Origin: Diploscapter coronatus | Taxonomy: Eukaryota > Nematoda > Chromadorea > Rhabditida > Rhabditidae | Direction of reading: 5' to 3' | NCBI GenBank assembly: GCA_964036155.1 | Contig: OZ038422.1 | Coordinates: 74,733,201-74,797,200 of the forward strand | DNA length: 64,000 bases | Part shown: positions 24,401-36,139 of the stretch, one piece after another | Numbering within the stretch: position 1 is the stretch's first letter | How the letters are laid out: the number at the start of each line of letters is the position of its first letter | Made by a program: the position numbers and the translations under genes | Notes under the pieces: generated by a model | Seen by the model: the letters and a program-made list of their open reading frames with translations, nothing else | Told to the model about the DNA's origin: nothing | Database searches by the model: none

Positions 24401-27400
24401 ATGCAGCCGTACTGCACCACGATGGTCAACCAGCCACTTCACGCCCTGCCACCGTAAGCCCAAACAACCACTTGCTCGAACTCTACGCAAACTGATACCA
24501 TCTCACAGTGAAAGAGAGGGCGAGAGAGGGAGAGCGCACCTCAAATTACCAATTCATTGGTGTCGTGTATCTGAAGAGGGCACGCAGGGCTATGAAATGC
24601 ATCCATACAAACTTTCTCGGGGGCAAAGAGAAGAACGTATTGAGTTACGATCCATGCGAGAGAAGCTATAGGTTTTTGGCCCAAAACGCGGCGAAAATTG
24701 AGAGGCCACGCCTTCTAGATTCAGTCACCAAAAGCCTTAGACGGGTTCAGTTTCCACGACACTCTTTCGATCATCCAGTCAGTTTTGTCAAGAGTTTATT
24801 CGTCGTCCTTAAGTTTTTTTCCAGGATTTTTAAAATTCAACTCTTTCCCATATTGCTTATCCCCTGATATATGAAAAATAGATGCGTTTCGGAGAATTCC
24901 AAAAATTGATTATCGTATAGCCCAATGGGATGTCTTAAAAGATGGACTTCATATAGCTTTCCTTGATTTTTAAATCTGGATGGCTTCTTTCGATGAACTC
25001 CTAAACCGCTTCATCATAGAGAGAGAAAGAGAGAGGGAGTTACAGTATGTCATGAATCATTAATATCGATTGCTTCTGAGAGTTTTCAATGTTAAATTCA
25101 GTCATTTCAGGGCGACAGCGACATATTCCGATCAGGAAGTGATTTGCATTTGCGAATCACTGTTTCAGGAGGGGCTTCAGACGGGACGCACTGATCAATT
25201 GGTAAAAATTAAATCATAAACTAAGATTTGTAATCTCTGCACGATAAAGAACAGTTCCTGGAAAGCGTCTGGTATAATTTAAATTAAGCCACTTGTTGAT
25301 TTGCATATTTTTCTTTTGCGCGCGGCTTCCCGGCTGTCACTAATTCATCTCTTTGTGCACATCTTGTTGAATTGATGGATTTGTAGATTTGTGGGGATAA
25401 ACGAGGTGAGATAATGGATTGGTGATATCCGTGATGAGCTAACGGACAAATGATTGATTGGAAGATTGGGGAAGAAGGGAGGGGAATGAGGATGCAAGCC
25501 AGGCACACAGAGGAAACACGCCAAAAATCCAATCTTTTGCAAGAAAAAACACCTTTTTATTTTCTTATTTTCCCTCTCATTTCCAATGCTCTCTAGGAGT
25601 TTTCTGGCTCTTTTTCTGTCTCGTTCGAACACACTCCCTAGTTCTTCTGCTTCTCTAACCTTTCACTCTCTTTTTCTTGCTTCCTAACAGACAGACTACT
25701 GTAGTACATGACAAAGCGAGCGACAACACACAGCGGACAAAATGTGATGTCTTTTCGAAAAGAAGCACAAGTTTTAAGAAAAATGACTTTCTTGAATTTT
25801 TTCGTAAAAAAACTGATTTTTTTCGGAGAACAGCAGAATCACTCACTTAACTTAATGACTATGTAAATAATGACAGACGGTTGGTGCATGAGGATAAAGG
25901 AAATAGCCAAATATAGCCATGGGGGAGATTTATTCTGGATAAAGATCAAATATAAGATAGTGAGGATAGTTTAACTTTCATCTTTATTTAAAGTTTTTAT
26001 AGATAAGTTCATTTTAAAAGATAACGACGATAGAGATTTATTTATTCTAAAAACAATAGTTAAGATATTTAGCGAAGTTAATTGACTTTAACCTTTTCTT
26101 GGAAGTTAGAACAATTTTAGGTTAATTAATTTCAAATTTCAGTACGCCTTCATAAGCTCCCTTCCACATACCGTTCGTTACATCGAAAGTGTTCTGAAGG
26201 CTGAAGCTCTCGTCTATTTCTCGCAGCAGCAATGGAAGAATCTATATCGGTAATTTAATCTTAGCTATTAAATTTCTATTTTATTATTCAATATAGGTCA
26301 TAGAGCTTCGATAATTCGCTTTTACCTTAAAGTCTCAATATTTTGCTTTCATCAGTCCTAGATATCTAAATTTAAACCTAAGTCTGAAAGGTAAAGCTTT
26401 TAGTTTAAAAATTTAAGATTGCTGGAAAACCACAAATTCTCGCCCTCGAACCATGCCGTACTTCAAGACTTATGGCTCCGGGCCCATTATACGGAAGTAG
26501 TAAATTTTAAAATATTTAGCTAAATAACAAATAGAATATTGATCTAAATCAGATTTGTTTTCCCATTTCTACCTGGTTTTCTCGATATCACTCTCTTTAT
26601 CCCTGAGACTTACTGTGGTAGTGCTATACTTAAGGGCAAATGGCAAATATTGCGTAGGCCAACACAGCAGAGAGTGAGCAGGGGATATGCCAGATCCGTA
26701 ACTTAGGAGATTTCATATACCCGACGAAATTTTTAGGGATTTCGTATATCCTATTTGCCAAAAAATATTTTAAAACTCATTACTGATTAGGACTTTATAT
26801 TTTCCCTCACTTTTGCAATTTCATTTTTTAGAATTTTGTAAATTCTTAACTGATTTGGATTTCATATGCTCCGATGTTAAAAGATTTCATATATCCATTC
26901 TTTAAAATAAGAAATTTAGGCTGAAAAGACGAAGGAACGTGAACTCGGTGCGGTCTGTAAGTACCGAATCCGAAAGAAGAACCCATTTCCAGCGACAATT
27001 TGGGATGGAGAAGAGACTAACTATTGCTTCAAGGTAAGCGAATTTCACATATCCGAATAAATTTTAAAAATTAAGTCGAAATCCCGGAATGTGCTGAGAG
27101 ACGCCTACAAGAAATGCGCATACCCATCTGTGGAGGATAAACGAAGATTAGCTGCGCAGGTATAAAACTTAAAATTACTCTATTTTAAATTTAGGATTTA
27201 TTTTAAATCTAAATTTAAATGACTATGATAGAATTTTAGACTGAGCTGACTGTTACTCAAGTCTCGAATTGGTTCAAGAACAAGAGGCAAAGGGAGCGGG
27301 CCGCGGGCACTTTGGATAGGTATGGTAATTCTGATGCGTTAATCTCAATTACAGCAATTCAAAAGCTGATAAATTATGATAAGACCTTCATTTTTTAATG

Positions 27401-28224
27401 TTTATAATGTCTTTGCACCTGTCTGCAGCCTGACAAGTGGCTATCCAAATATAGACCTTTTCTTTGAGAGTCCTTGTCTTTTTCTCTTTGCCCTCTTCAT
27501 TCTGTTTACTCTTTCTCTTCATACCGTATTTGACTACAGAGACACAAAGACGGTGAAGCTTCGCATTCAAAAACTTTTGTATTGTTAGAAACAAAGAAAA
27601 CTGCAAAAGAATTGATTGGGTCAATGAGGTCATGTGGCGAAGCATAGGAGCTTAAAATGAATCCTGTACGGCACTACAAAATTGAAAATTTGCATTTAGG
27701 CATGGCTGCAATTCTGTGAAATCTGAATCGGACGACGGGGGTTCTTCGGGAGGCGAGATGAAGCCGGTTCTGTCCGTCGAATCCACAGTCACCTACGATA
27801 AACCCATCGTTCCCGCCAATCTAACGCATCAAACATTCGATTTACAAGTAAGATTTATAGAGATTTCATACATCTTCATCATAATCAGAACTGCGCGAAA
27901 TTAAAAATCTTAAAAGTTCGAGGTCGAAGTTTGAATTTTCAAAATTCCAAAGTCGAAATCAGGCAAATTTGTTCCTCGAAGTCGAAGTTTCGTGCAGCCC
28001 AATCATAACCTCACATGATTAGCTTTTCTAAAATCGAATAAGAACACTATTTTAAAGAGTAAAATAGTTAGAGGGCAGTACTTCGAAATGAATTTGGTAT
28101 ATCCGAATTTCATATATCGTTAATTCAGTCCGCAACGTTAGCTGCCGGCACATACCAGCCTTATCCCACGACGGCCTACTTCGCGCCGAGCTATGACAAC
28201 ATCTTTCAATTGCACAATTTATAG
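24401..28224 (+). CDS. unc-39: SIX-class homeobox transcription factor (Six4/5, unc-39 type)
   Basis: DNA-binding regulator. Proposed start [18 protein letters not shown] at 24401 ends at a perfect GTAAGC donor (24453), and phase joins exactly to [20 protein letters not shown] at 25111. The SIX domain continues [20 protein letters not shown] (26143), [19 protein letters not shown] (26417), [18 protein letters not shown] (26920). The homeodomain follows: [52 protein letters not shown]. The C-terminus is Ser/Gly/Asp-rich then [16 protein letters not shown], stop 28222-28224. The IWDGEE tetrapeptide and [10 protein letters not shown] favour unc-39 over ceh-32/33/34, from memory of the family. 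Its introns are packed with GATTTCATATATCC words. The 3' end is convergent with the GPCR gene. Confidence 0.85.
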
Positions 28225-28332
28225 AATGGATTTGACTTAAGCAGCTTAAAGTATTAAATCCAGTCATTTTTGCCAATCAGTATTACTTTTATTTTAATTG
28301 TAAATAATAAATATTTTATTTTTATTAGAATC

Positions 28333-30587
28333 TTATAATTGCGAAAGTTGAGCTTTGAAGTTGTTGTTCGATTCGTCCTCCTGAATCGAAGTCAGCCACA
28401 TTTCACCCGTTTCTTCCTCGAAAGTGTCCTGAAAAGTTGCATAAAACCAATATTCTTTAATTTAAATGAGTTATTTTATAACAGTACTCAGGGAAAAATC
28501 GAGTGGAATGAAAACCTCTAGTTTTTACTACGTTTATTAATAACGTTGAATCGTTCCACCTTAGCAAGTCTCAGCGTCATATCAACGATAATCCGCCTCC
28601 TGTTTTGCAGCAAATATGCTAATTCATCCCTAGCCCTCTTCGAGCGACTATTCATCAGCCACTCCTGACTTTGCATGGGCTGGCCGGTCAAATTCGATCT
28701 GAGACTATTCGAAACCACCACGATGCTCCATCTATCGAGATGGTTTTGGGGAACCTTAAATTCAAATTCTTATCGGTGATAACACTATTATCATACTTCA
28801 AGAGGTAAAGCCTTGGTTCCCCATCTGATAAAGCATCTTCCAATCGCCTTCCTTATCCTCCTATCAGACACCATATAAATCGGCAGCCTTAGTGCGCATC
28901 CCAATATTGTTAGCTAGAATTTGAAAAAAAAAATCAATACTCTATGCTAATTTTATCGATTTTACCAATGATGCTATATCAGAAACGACCAGCAATTTGT
29001 AGTAGTTTCTTTGGAAGAAGGTCAAATTGAAATGTTCCCAGAATCCTAGTACAAAGGATAGGACGTTCGACAATAGATAGCAGCCGACGACTAAAACGAG
29101 TGTCCGCGATGCGACCCTCACGCCTTTTTTCTCCAGATGAAGTTTTCTTATCGACCTAAAATTTAATTTAATTTTCTTTTAAGATATCTTATAAAATCTA
29201 AAATAGTACATGGGCCTCTCTTTAGTATCGTTTGTTTCCAGCGAAGTGGCATAAAAATTTAATGTTCCAAAAGTTGAAAAGATTAACAACTTCATCATCG
29301 CGCACAATTAGTCGTGAAATTCCCCCATTATCTGGTCTTTTTCAACGCGAACATGACTATTCGTCGTTTTTGAGATACTGTTCGATCGCTCTGATGGCAA
29401 GAAATAGGCGAAACCTCTTGTGGACAACACTGAAAAGACAGAAAATGCGTCGGTAATGAGAAGTTTTGATGACAAATTGCGCATTAATGCGGCTTCTAAT
29501 TTTCGGAACTTTTGGCGCATTTCACTTTTTATCTTACTTCGCTGGGGACAAGCGATAAGTGATCTTCAATTTTAAGCATAATTTTTATGACTTACGAATT
29601 TGTAAGGCTATCCCTCAAAAGACTTTGTTTCTTCAGCGAAGCTTTCTGTGACTGCTGTCTACGATATTTCAGTTTCAGCACGAGCCGACAGTTGCAGTAA
29701 AATAGTAGACAAAATGGAATCAGAACCGTTGAAACTCTCCGAACCCAAAACCGTACAGTGGCAAATACGTCCAAATATGAGTTTTGTATGGGGGCGTATC
29801 TAGAAGGAAATTATCTCGTTAAATATTTTCCAGTTTATACCGATCAAATTCCGAACACTCAGGCAAATATCTGATAGAAGTTTCGAATAGCAATGTTCCT
29901 TTGACCATAATTGCTAGTGATATGAAGAATAGCAAGACAAGAACTTTATTATGGACCATGAAGACCAGTATTTGAGCCTGGAATTAGAATATTTCAATTT
30001 TCTCTTCAAGCCTAAGCTAACTTACTTGTTTACTATCAGGACTATTTGCTAATAGTCTTTCTAGTGACGCTATCACCAATAACAAATTGCATATCGCCAT
30101 GGATACCTGCTGGAAATATTCAAATTTAAAAATCTAGAATAATTTTGAAATTTAAACCTGAAGACAATGAATATATCGTACATATGAAACCCATATCTTG
30201 ACCAACTCGGTACTTTCATAGTGAAATGCACAAATCTAAATATTTCAGTAGAGGATTTTACAATATCTGTGCTTTGGTACCTGAATAACCTGAATGAGAA
30301 TAAAGCACGATGAAACAATCAAATCAAATCCAGCCAGTACAACTGGGTTCGCATAATTTTGACGACGTAATCTTCGAGAAGTCGAAAATACGTACAGAAC
30401 TATGATGTTGCACAATATTGAGGTCTAAATTCATTCTAAACTAAATTCAGGTTATTTCTAAGATATAGACCATAGCAATAATCGTTCCCGCAATTCCAAT
30501 TAACCCAAACCTTAAGCCATCCGAATTTTCCACTTGCTTCAGTGAGCATTTAGACACAAAACTATCGTTCGGACGAAAAAGATCCAT
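28333..30587 (-). CDS. Rhodopsin-type GPCR, FMRFamide/peptide-receptor-like
   Basis: Seven-helix receptor. Start MDLFRPNDSFVSK at 30585-30587; helix 1 GLIGIAGTIIAM joined to TSILCNIIVLYVF; helix 2 NPVVLAGFDLIVSSCFILIQ; helix 3 SMAICNLLLVIASLERLLA, with ERL in place of DRY; helix 4 NKVLVLLFFISLAIMVKG; helix 5 STVLIPFCLLFYCNCRLVL; helix 6 ASRTLVLVVGCYLLSNVL; helix 7 GCALRLPIYMVSDRR. ALRLPIY resembles nematode FMRFamide-like receptors (family knowledge). After helix 7 two in-frame exons extend a long cytoplasmic tail: one beginning VPQNHLDRWS and ending LRLAK, the last reading DTFEEETGEMW and ending AQLSQL, stop 28333-28335. A stop in the unspliced frame at 28791 would give a shorter form. Ligand unknown. 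Confidence 0.75.
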
Positions 30588-31858
30588 TTTTCATCTATAA
30601 AATTTAACGCATAAAACTTTAACCGATAAAAAAATCTCATATGATTTTCGAATATAAGCGCGGATAGAGAAAATCTGGGGATATAGATGTAAGCTGAAAG
30701 CTGTTCCAATAATGAATGAAATGAGAATACAGGAGATTAGGATGATAAAATAAAGCATTTCAGATACAGAAACAGATGCTATTGGTACATGCATAATCGT
30801 TCCTAAAGAGAAACTTCGAGTTATAAGCTAGAAAATCAAAAGTTAATGACTTCATCAGCGAAATTCTGAAGAGATTTCGAAACTAGTGCGCCTTTTTCAG
30901 ATAAATGGAATGCCAAGAGAAAGAAAGACAGGTGAAAATTATCTTATCGCCTTAAAATCATGATAAATTAAACATCATATCTTATTATTATATATAATCT
31001 GTGAAAATCGGCTGGAATATATTTTTATCATGGCTGATTATATGATTTTATAGAGCGAAGTGCACAGGGAAATAAGATATTTAATGATAAGGAGATTTCA
31101 TATATCCCCTGTCGTTCAAGCTAAACGGCCAGTTAAGCATAAATGGTGTGTGATTAAAGCTCCGAAATAGAATTGATATTTTGACCGAACAAATCATGAA
31201 TCATTTTGAAGAAGAAAGTATGCATTCCGGAAGAAAACCGCTGCGAAATTCGCTTTTTTCAACGATTTGCTCGAAAATGCCGAGTGAAGATAATAAATTT
31301 GGCCGCTACACGCGAAACCAAATGGAAATTTAGATGAATCGAGCCGGAAAATTGCGAATTCTGATGATTTGTATTTAGAGAATATGTAAATTGTCGTTCT
31401 TGGAGATGAGAAATATCTGGCCAAATTCGAAATTCTGTACATATAATTTATCTTGATCAACATCACAAGTTTGTAAAATTCACGAATCTCTCTAAGCCTC
31501 CTAAATCCTGATGAATAATACAAAACTTCAAAATTATCTGGTTGCCAAATTTGAATCGAAAAAGGATGAGTGAGCTCTAGCTTGAATGGGAGGGGATTTG
31601 AGTATCTATCTTCATTCTTCACTCCCCTCCCTCTTCTCTTCGGATATCCAGCTTCATCTATCTGTGGGAACGACGCCTTGTAATGGGGATATTTGGAATC
31701 CGAAGCAGCGCAGGGAGAACAAAGAAGATGGGTTTTTCCCAGTCAAATAGCTTGCGGAGACTAAGAATCACATTTTGCACGTGCAGACTATTGAGATTCT
31801 TCATTTTGATCGTTAAATAATTTAACTTTATAAGTTTTAAATTCATACCTTAACGTAC

Positions 31859-32041
31859 CTAGGGAGGACGATCACCAGACGAAAAGAAACTATAAGGAGT
31901 AGGTCGCAATAGCAAAATCATAGACATAACACCAGGTCGCAAAAGTTAGTTTTTGGCTAACTATAGGTTAGAGATAAAAATTTGTTCAGAAAATATACTG
32001 CAAATAGGTCGCAAGGGATTTCTGACGATTGTCCTCCCTAG
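31859..32041. mobile_element. MITE-like inverted-repeat element
   Basis: Ends CTAGGGAGGACGATCA and TGACGATTGTCCTCCCTAG are inverted copies of each other with one mismatch or so. Three AGGTCGCAA words lie inside, at about 31900, 31944 and 32006. GTAC occurs just outside both ends. No transposase frame. Size 183 bp. Confidence 0.6.
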
Positions 32042-33106
32042 AACTGTACCTTAATCAATATAGATTTTTACTTGTAATTTAAACCATGAAAGAAAAACAA
32101 TGAAGCTAATCTAAATATATAATTAGTTCAATTAAAGAAGGTAATCAAGAACAAATCTGAATGATAAAGAATATGAAAGAGAATTAGCTTAATATTTAAG
32201 GGTGAATCATGAATTGAATATCATGGTTTATGGAAATTGTATCCCCGTGAAATTCGGTGGTAAGGTGATAAAGGCATCACACGAAAGGAAACAACACTAC
32301 AAATTTTGTAGCTCTTGAGATTCGAAATACTCAGTGTTCTCCGCGAATTTATCTCTTTATCCAAGAGCTTATCGTTTCAAATCCAAATCCTATATGGAAA
32401 GTGACGTTTCATCTCAAGAAAACCCATATCCATGACGAAATAATCCCTTTCTTACAATTAATGATAAAACAAATGAAGGATTAATATTAGTAGTAGGGAG
32501 AAAAATAGATGTGTTCCAGAAGCATTTTATAAAACGAACCTAAACCTTAGTTTTATACATTAGGAAAAATATTTCTATCACTGATAAGAATAGCTGCCCT
32601 GAAAGATATCCTTAAACGAATCTAAGCTTTGATTTTATACAGTAGGAAAAATGTATGAGAGTAGGGATTTTCAGGTAAACGCAGGCTTGTTTTGTCTTTA
32701 TGATTCCAAATTCCATTCTTCTCATGCTTTATGCATTCGTTTTCATGCTGATGTATCCGGCACCCCGTCTGGGTCTACAATTTTATTTTCACTTCGATTT
32801 ATCTTATGACTTCTTGGAAATATCAAAATAAAACAAAACCACAAATTAATTTCAATTTCAAAATAGTTAAGATAGTTTGCATCATGTACATTTCGAACAC
32901 TCTAGCCAATGATTTGATAAATTAGAGTTCAGGACAAGTAAATATTGTCGACAAGGAAACATAATTGGCTAGAGAAAGAAAATTGTGGCTAGACGCTAGC
33001 GCTTTGAACCCTGCAAGATAATTGCAAAGTATAAGAGGAAAAGATAACGAAAAACTGAATGACTTTATTGACTCATAATTTGCTGTACAAGTGGTTAAAA
33101 GCTGAT

Positions 33107-33112
33107 TGATAA
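33107..33112 (+). promoter_or_regulatory. TGATAA (GATA-factor) site upstream of P450
   Basis: TGATTGATAATCTC sits 17 bp upstream of the P450 start codon, with another AAAAGATAACG near 33038. Extended WGATAR sites are typical of intestine-expressed nematode genes (established for ELT-2 targets). Function here is inference. Confidence 0.35.
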
Positions 33113-33128
33113 TCTCTTAACCATCAAA

Positions 33129-35886
33129 ATGGCCGCAATTCTATTAACTGTTTCCATAGTTTTCATCATTTACATCGCACAATTCCTCTGGTAAGCCATT
33201 TTTATTTACCTAAGATATTGATTTGCCTAGGTACCGATGGAATTACATGCAGAAAATCACGAAGATGGGCCTCAGAGGGCCAAAACCTTCCATTTTAATC
33301 GGAAATATACCACAATTTATGAGGTAAAGTCAAATTATGAAACTTTTTGAATTAAATTTATCTAGGGAAGTTGATAAAACTGGCTACGACGACACATTTA
33401 AGCTAATGGCTCAATGGCATAAGAAATATGGTAATACGTATGGGTAAATAAAATCAAATCGATTCAAATTATAAATCCAAACTATTAGAATGTACTTCGG
33501 AGGACATATGAACATAATCACCAAGGATGAGACTATGATAAAGGAGATCTTCATCAAGAATTTCTCGAACTTCGCCAATCGACAAGTACCTGCGATGTTC
33601 AAATACAATTGTAAGCTATGAAAATTAAAACCAAATTATTTAATACTATAATTTGAGCTTTGAATCAATCGCTAGTTCAAATGACGAAAGAAGATGGTTG
33701 GAAGGAAGTTAGGTAGCATATTCTCAAATTATTTAAATTAAGGATTTAACCAGTAGTTGAATGTTTTGAATCTAGGGTTATTAAATTTAAATCTAAGTAC
33801 ATTTATTATTATTAGTTATATTCCAGAAGCTGCCTATCTCCATTGTTTTCCACCGGGAAAATGAAGGCTATGCACGAGACTATCAAGGGAAAAATTGATA
33901 GATTTCTGGATATTATCGAAAAACACGCTGAAAGAAATCAAGTCTTCGATATTTATGAGTAGGGAATTAGATTAAATAAATTTTTAAAGTTGAACCCCAT
34001 TTCAGTGACCTCCAAGCCTTATCCCTCGAAGTTATTGGAAAATGCGCTTTCGCAATAGAATCTAATGTGCTCTATGATAGAAACGATGTAATTCTTGAAT
34101 CATAAAAATTATTTGAATTAAAAATGCGCAATTTAAGTTGTTCTACATTCAAGCCAAGGAAGTATTCAGACAGATCGATATTAAAAATAGTAAAATTGTT
34201 GGATATAGTGGTATTTTGAAATTTAAGAATTTAATTTAAAATAGAATTACATGATTTCAGTTATGTTCCCCGAGTTAACTTGGCTCTGGAAGTGGCTCTA
34301 CCCGTTTTCTGGGTTTTGGGCTGCCGAAAAGCCCTTAATAGATGGACTATCTAAAGTGTAAGTACCGGTTGTTTCAAGTTTATCTGAATAAAATAGTCAT
34401 TCAATAATACGATTCTTATTTTCCATCGAAATCGGATGAGGATTTGTTTAATAGGTAGCTAAAGTCTGGAAAATGTGTTGGGTAGATTTGTGGGTCGAAG
34501 CGAATTACCCCGACCCCTACAACTGCTTGCTTTCTGTGAGACAGAGTTCAGCTTTTTACAATAAAAAAGTATATAGCATAAAATTAATTCTGGAAGTTTC
34601 CAAAGTGAACATTTTGGGTACTTTTTTTTTACAAAAATTACTCAAATTAAACGAGCTATAAAATGATATCACTTTTTATCCGATCCGATCAATTTTGAAA
34701 TTTTTTAAATATATTTTTCGCTAAAATTTTACCTTTCTGAAAACAGATTGCTATAGGGGTCGGGGTAATTCGCTTCGACCCACAAATCTACCCAACAAAT
34801 TTTCCAGACTTTAGCTACCTATTAAACAAATTCTCATCCGATTTCGATGGAAAATAAGAATCGTATTATTGAATGACTATTTTATTCAGATAAACTTGAA
34901 ACAGCTGGGACCTCAAAAGTGAAAGAAAGTTGGATGAAGATCAGCTCTTTTTTATTTCAGATATGACATGCGTAAAGCTGGCGAAGGCGCGGAAAGCGTT
35001 GATATTCTTAAACTATTGCTCGATAAAGAAGAGGGTCTTCATGCTTTGGTATAAAATTCATAAATTCAAGGAAAACACTAAGTTTGTAGAACCTAACAAA
35101 ACGGCAAGTCGTCGAAAACTGCTTCGCTTTTCTATTGGCTGGATATGAAACCACAAGCACTGCAATGGGATATGCTTGCTATCTACTGGCAAAACATCAG
35201 GACGTTCAGAAGAAATTACACGATGAAATTAGGGAAACTAAGGATGAAAAAGTAATTAAACTGCGAGAAAATATGTCTTTTCAACTTGAATTTAGGGCCT
35301 GACTTATGATACGATCCATTCTATGCCATATTTGGATGCGGTCTTTAAGGAATGCTTAAGATTAACTCCTCCGGTTATCAAGTGAATTAAAACTCTTGAG
35401 GATCTAAATTTGAAATAAATGATTGAATTTAAGCTTCACTGGCAGGGAATGCATTGAAGACATAGAAATCAACGAGCTGAAAATCGAGAAAGGAACCTGG
35501 ATCGCCATTCAAATTTACGCTGTGCATATGGACCCAGACAACTGGAGTGATCCAGAAAAGTTCATTCCGGAGCGCTTTTTGGGTTGGAATGAGAAAGGCT
35601 CCCTCAAATGGATTCCATTTGGGGTGGGACCGAGGAATTGTGTCGGAATGCGATTTGCTGAGATGGAATTCAAAATGACGCTGACTAGACTATTCGATAA
35701 TTACGAATTAAGGATTCCTGAAAATGTTCCGGTACGTATTTTGTCTTGAATGATTAGAGATTACTTGAAATTAAAATAATTTATTGATTTCTAATTATCG
35801 ATCTTCAGAAGATGATTCCTGTAGTCAACGGTATCGTGATGTCACCGAAGGACGGAGTGAAAGTGACTGTACATCGGAGAAAATAA
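33129..35886 (+). CDS. Cytochrome P450, CYP3-clan (CYP13/CYP25-like)
   Basis: ER-bound haem monooxygenase for xenobiotics or endogenous lipids. Start MAAILLTVSIVFIIYIAQFL is the membrane anchor. Then RGPKPSILIGNIPQFM, HKKYGNTYGMYFGGHM, EIFIKNFSNFANRQVP, helix I CFAFLLAGYETTST, helix K KECLRL (the ExxR motif), DPEKFIPERF (PERF), and the haem loop FGVGPRNCVG with the axial cysteine. It ends KVTVHRRK at 35886, so the gene is full length. The join at 35042-35082 (TTG|GTATAA ... GTTTGTAG|AACCTAAC) restores NLTKRQVVENCFAF. A 534-bp foldback element sits inside the intron 34358-34961. Motif order and AGYETT suggest CYP3 clan; the exact subfamily cannot be fixed by eye. Confidence 0.9.
34370..34903. 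mobile_element. 534-bp foldback element with about 150-bp inverted ends
   Basis: TGTTTCAAGTTTATCTGAAT at the left end and its reverse complement at the right end begin two near-identical arms that run to ACCCCGACCCCTA (about 34519) and back from TAGGGGTCGGGGT (about 34754). One visible difference is a missing T in AAATGTGTTGGG versus AAATTTGTTGGG. The middle is AT-rich with no transposase. It lies wholly within a P450 intron. Confidence 0.8.
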
Positions 35887-36139
35887 TTTAAAACAAATCC
35901 AAGTTATAGAAATCTGAGGTGATCGTTCGATTTATGAAAATTGTAAATAGAAACTCTAAATCAAATAAATTTCAATACTTATTCGGATATATGAAGTCTT
36001 AAATAATCTAACAATTCTAATCTAAATCATTTAGTAGAAACATAAGAATACCCATATTCAACAGTCTCAGGCTCATTTAAATTTCAAAAGACTTAAAATC
36101 CAGTATTAGTGGTACAAAACTCAAATAAATTATAAAGAG

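Larger units (their letters stand above)
30588..33128. other. Spacer upstream of GPCR and P450 genes
   Basis: About 2.5 kb, AT-rich, the shared upstream region of two divergent genes. It holds a 183-bp inverted-repeat element (31859-32041), a GATTTCATATATCCCC word near 31085 and several GATA sites. Open frames on the minus strand (for example 31194-31622) show no family features and no conserved splicing. Confidence 0.45.

Noticed and set aside
24189..24671. 160-residue plus-strand frame upstream of the homeobox exons
   Set aside because: Low-complexity read-through of a CT-rich tract; the overlapping frame with MQPYCTTM and a GTAAGC donor joins in phase to the SIX domain instead.
31194..31622. 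142-residue minus-strand frame
   Set aside because: AT-rich random-looking composition, no motifs, no plausible flanking exons.
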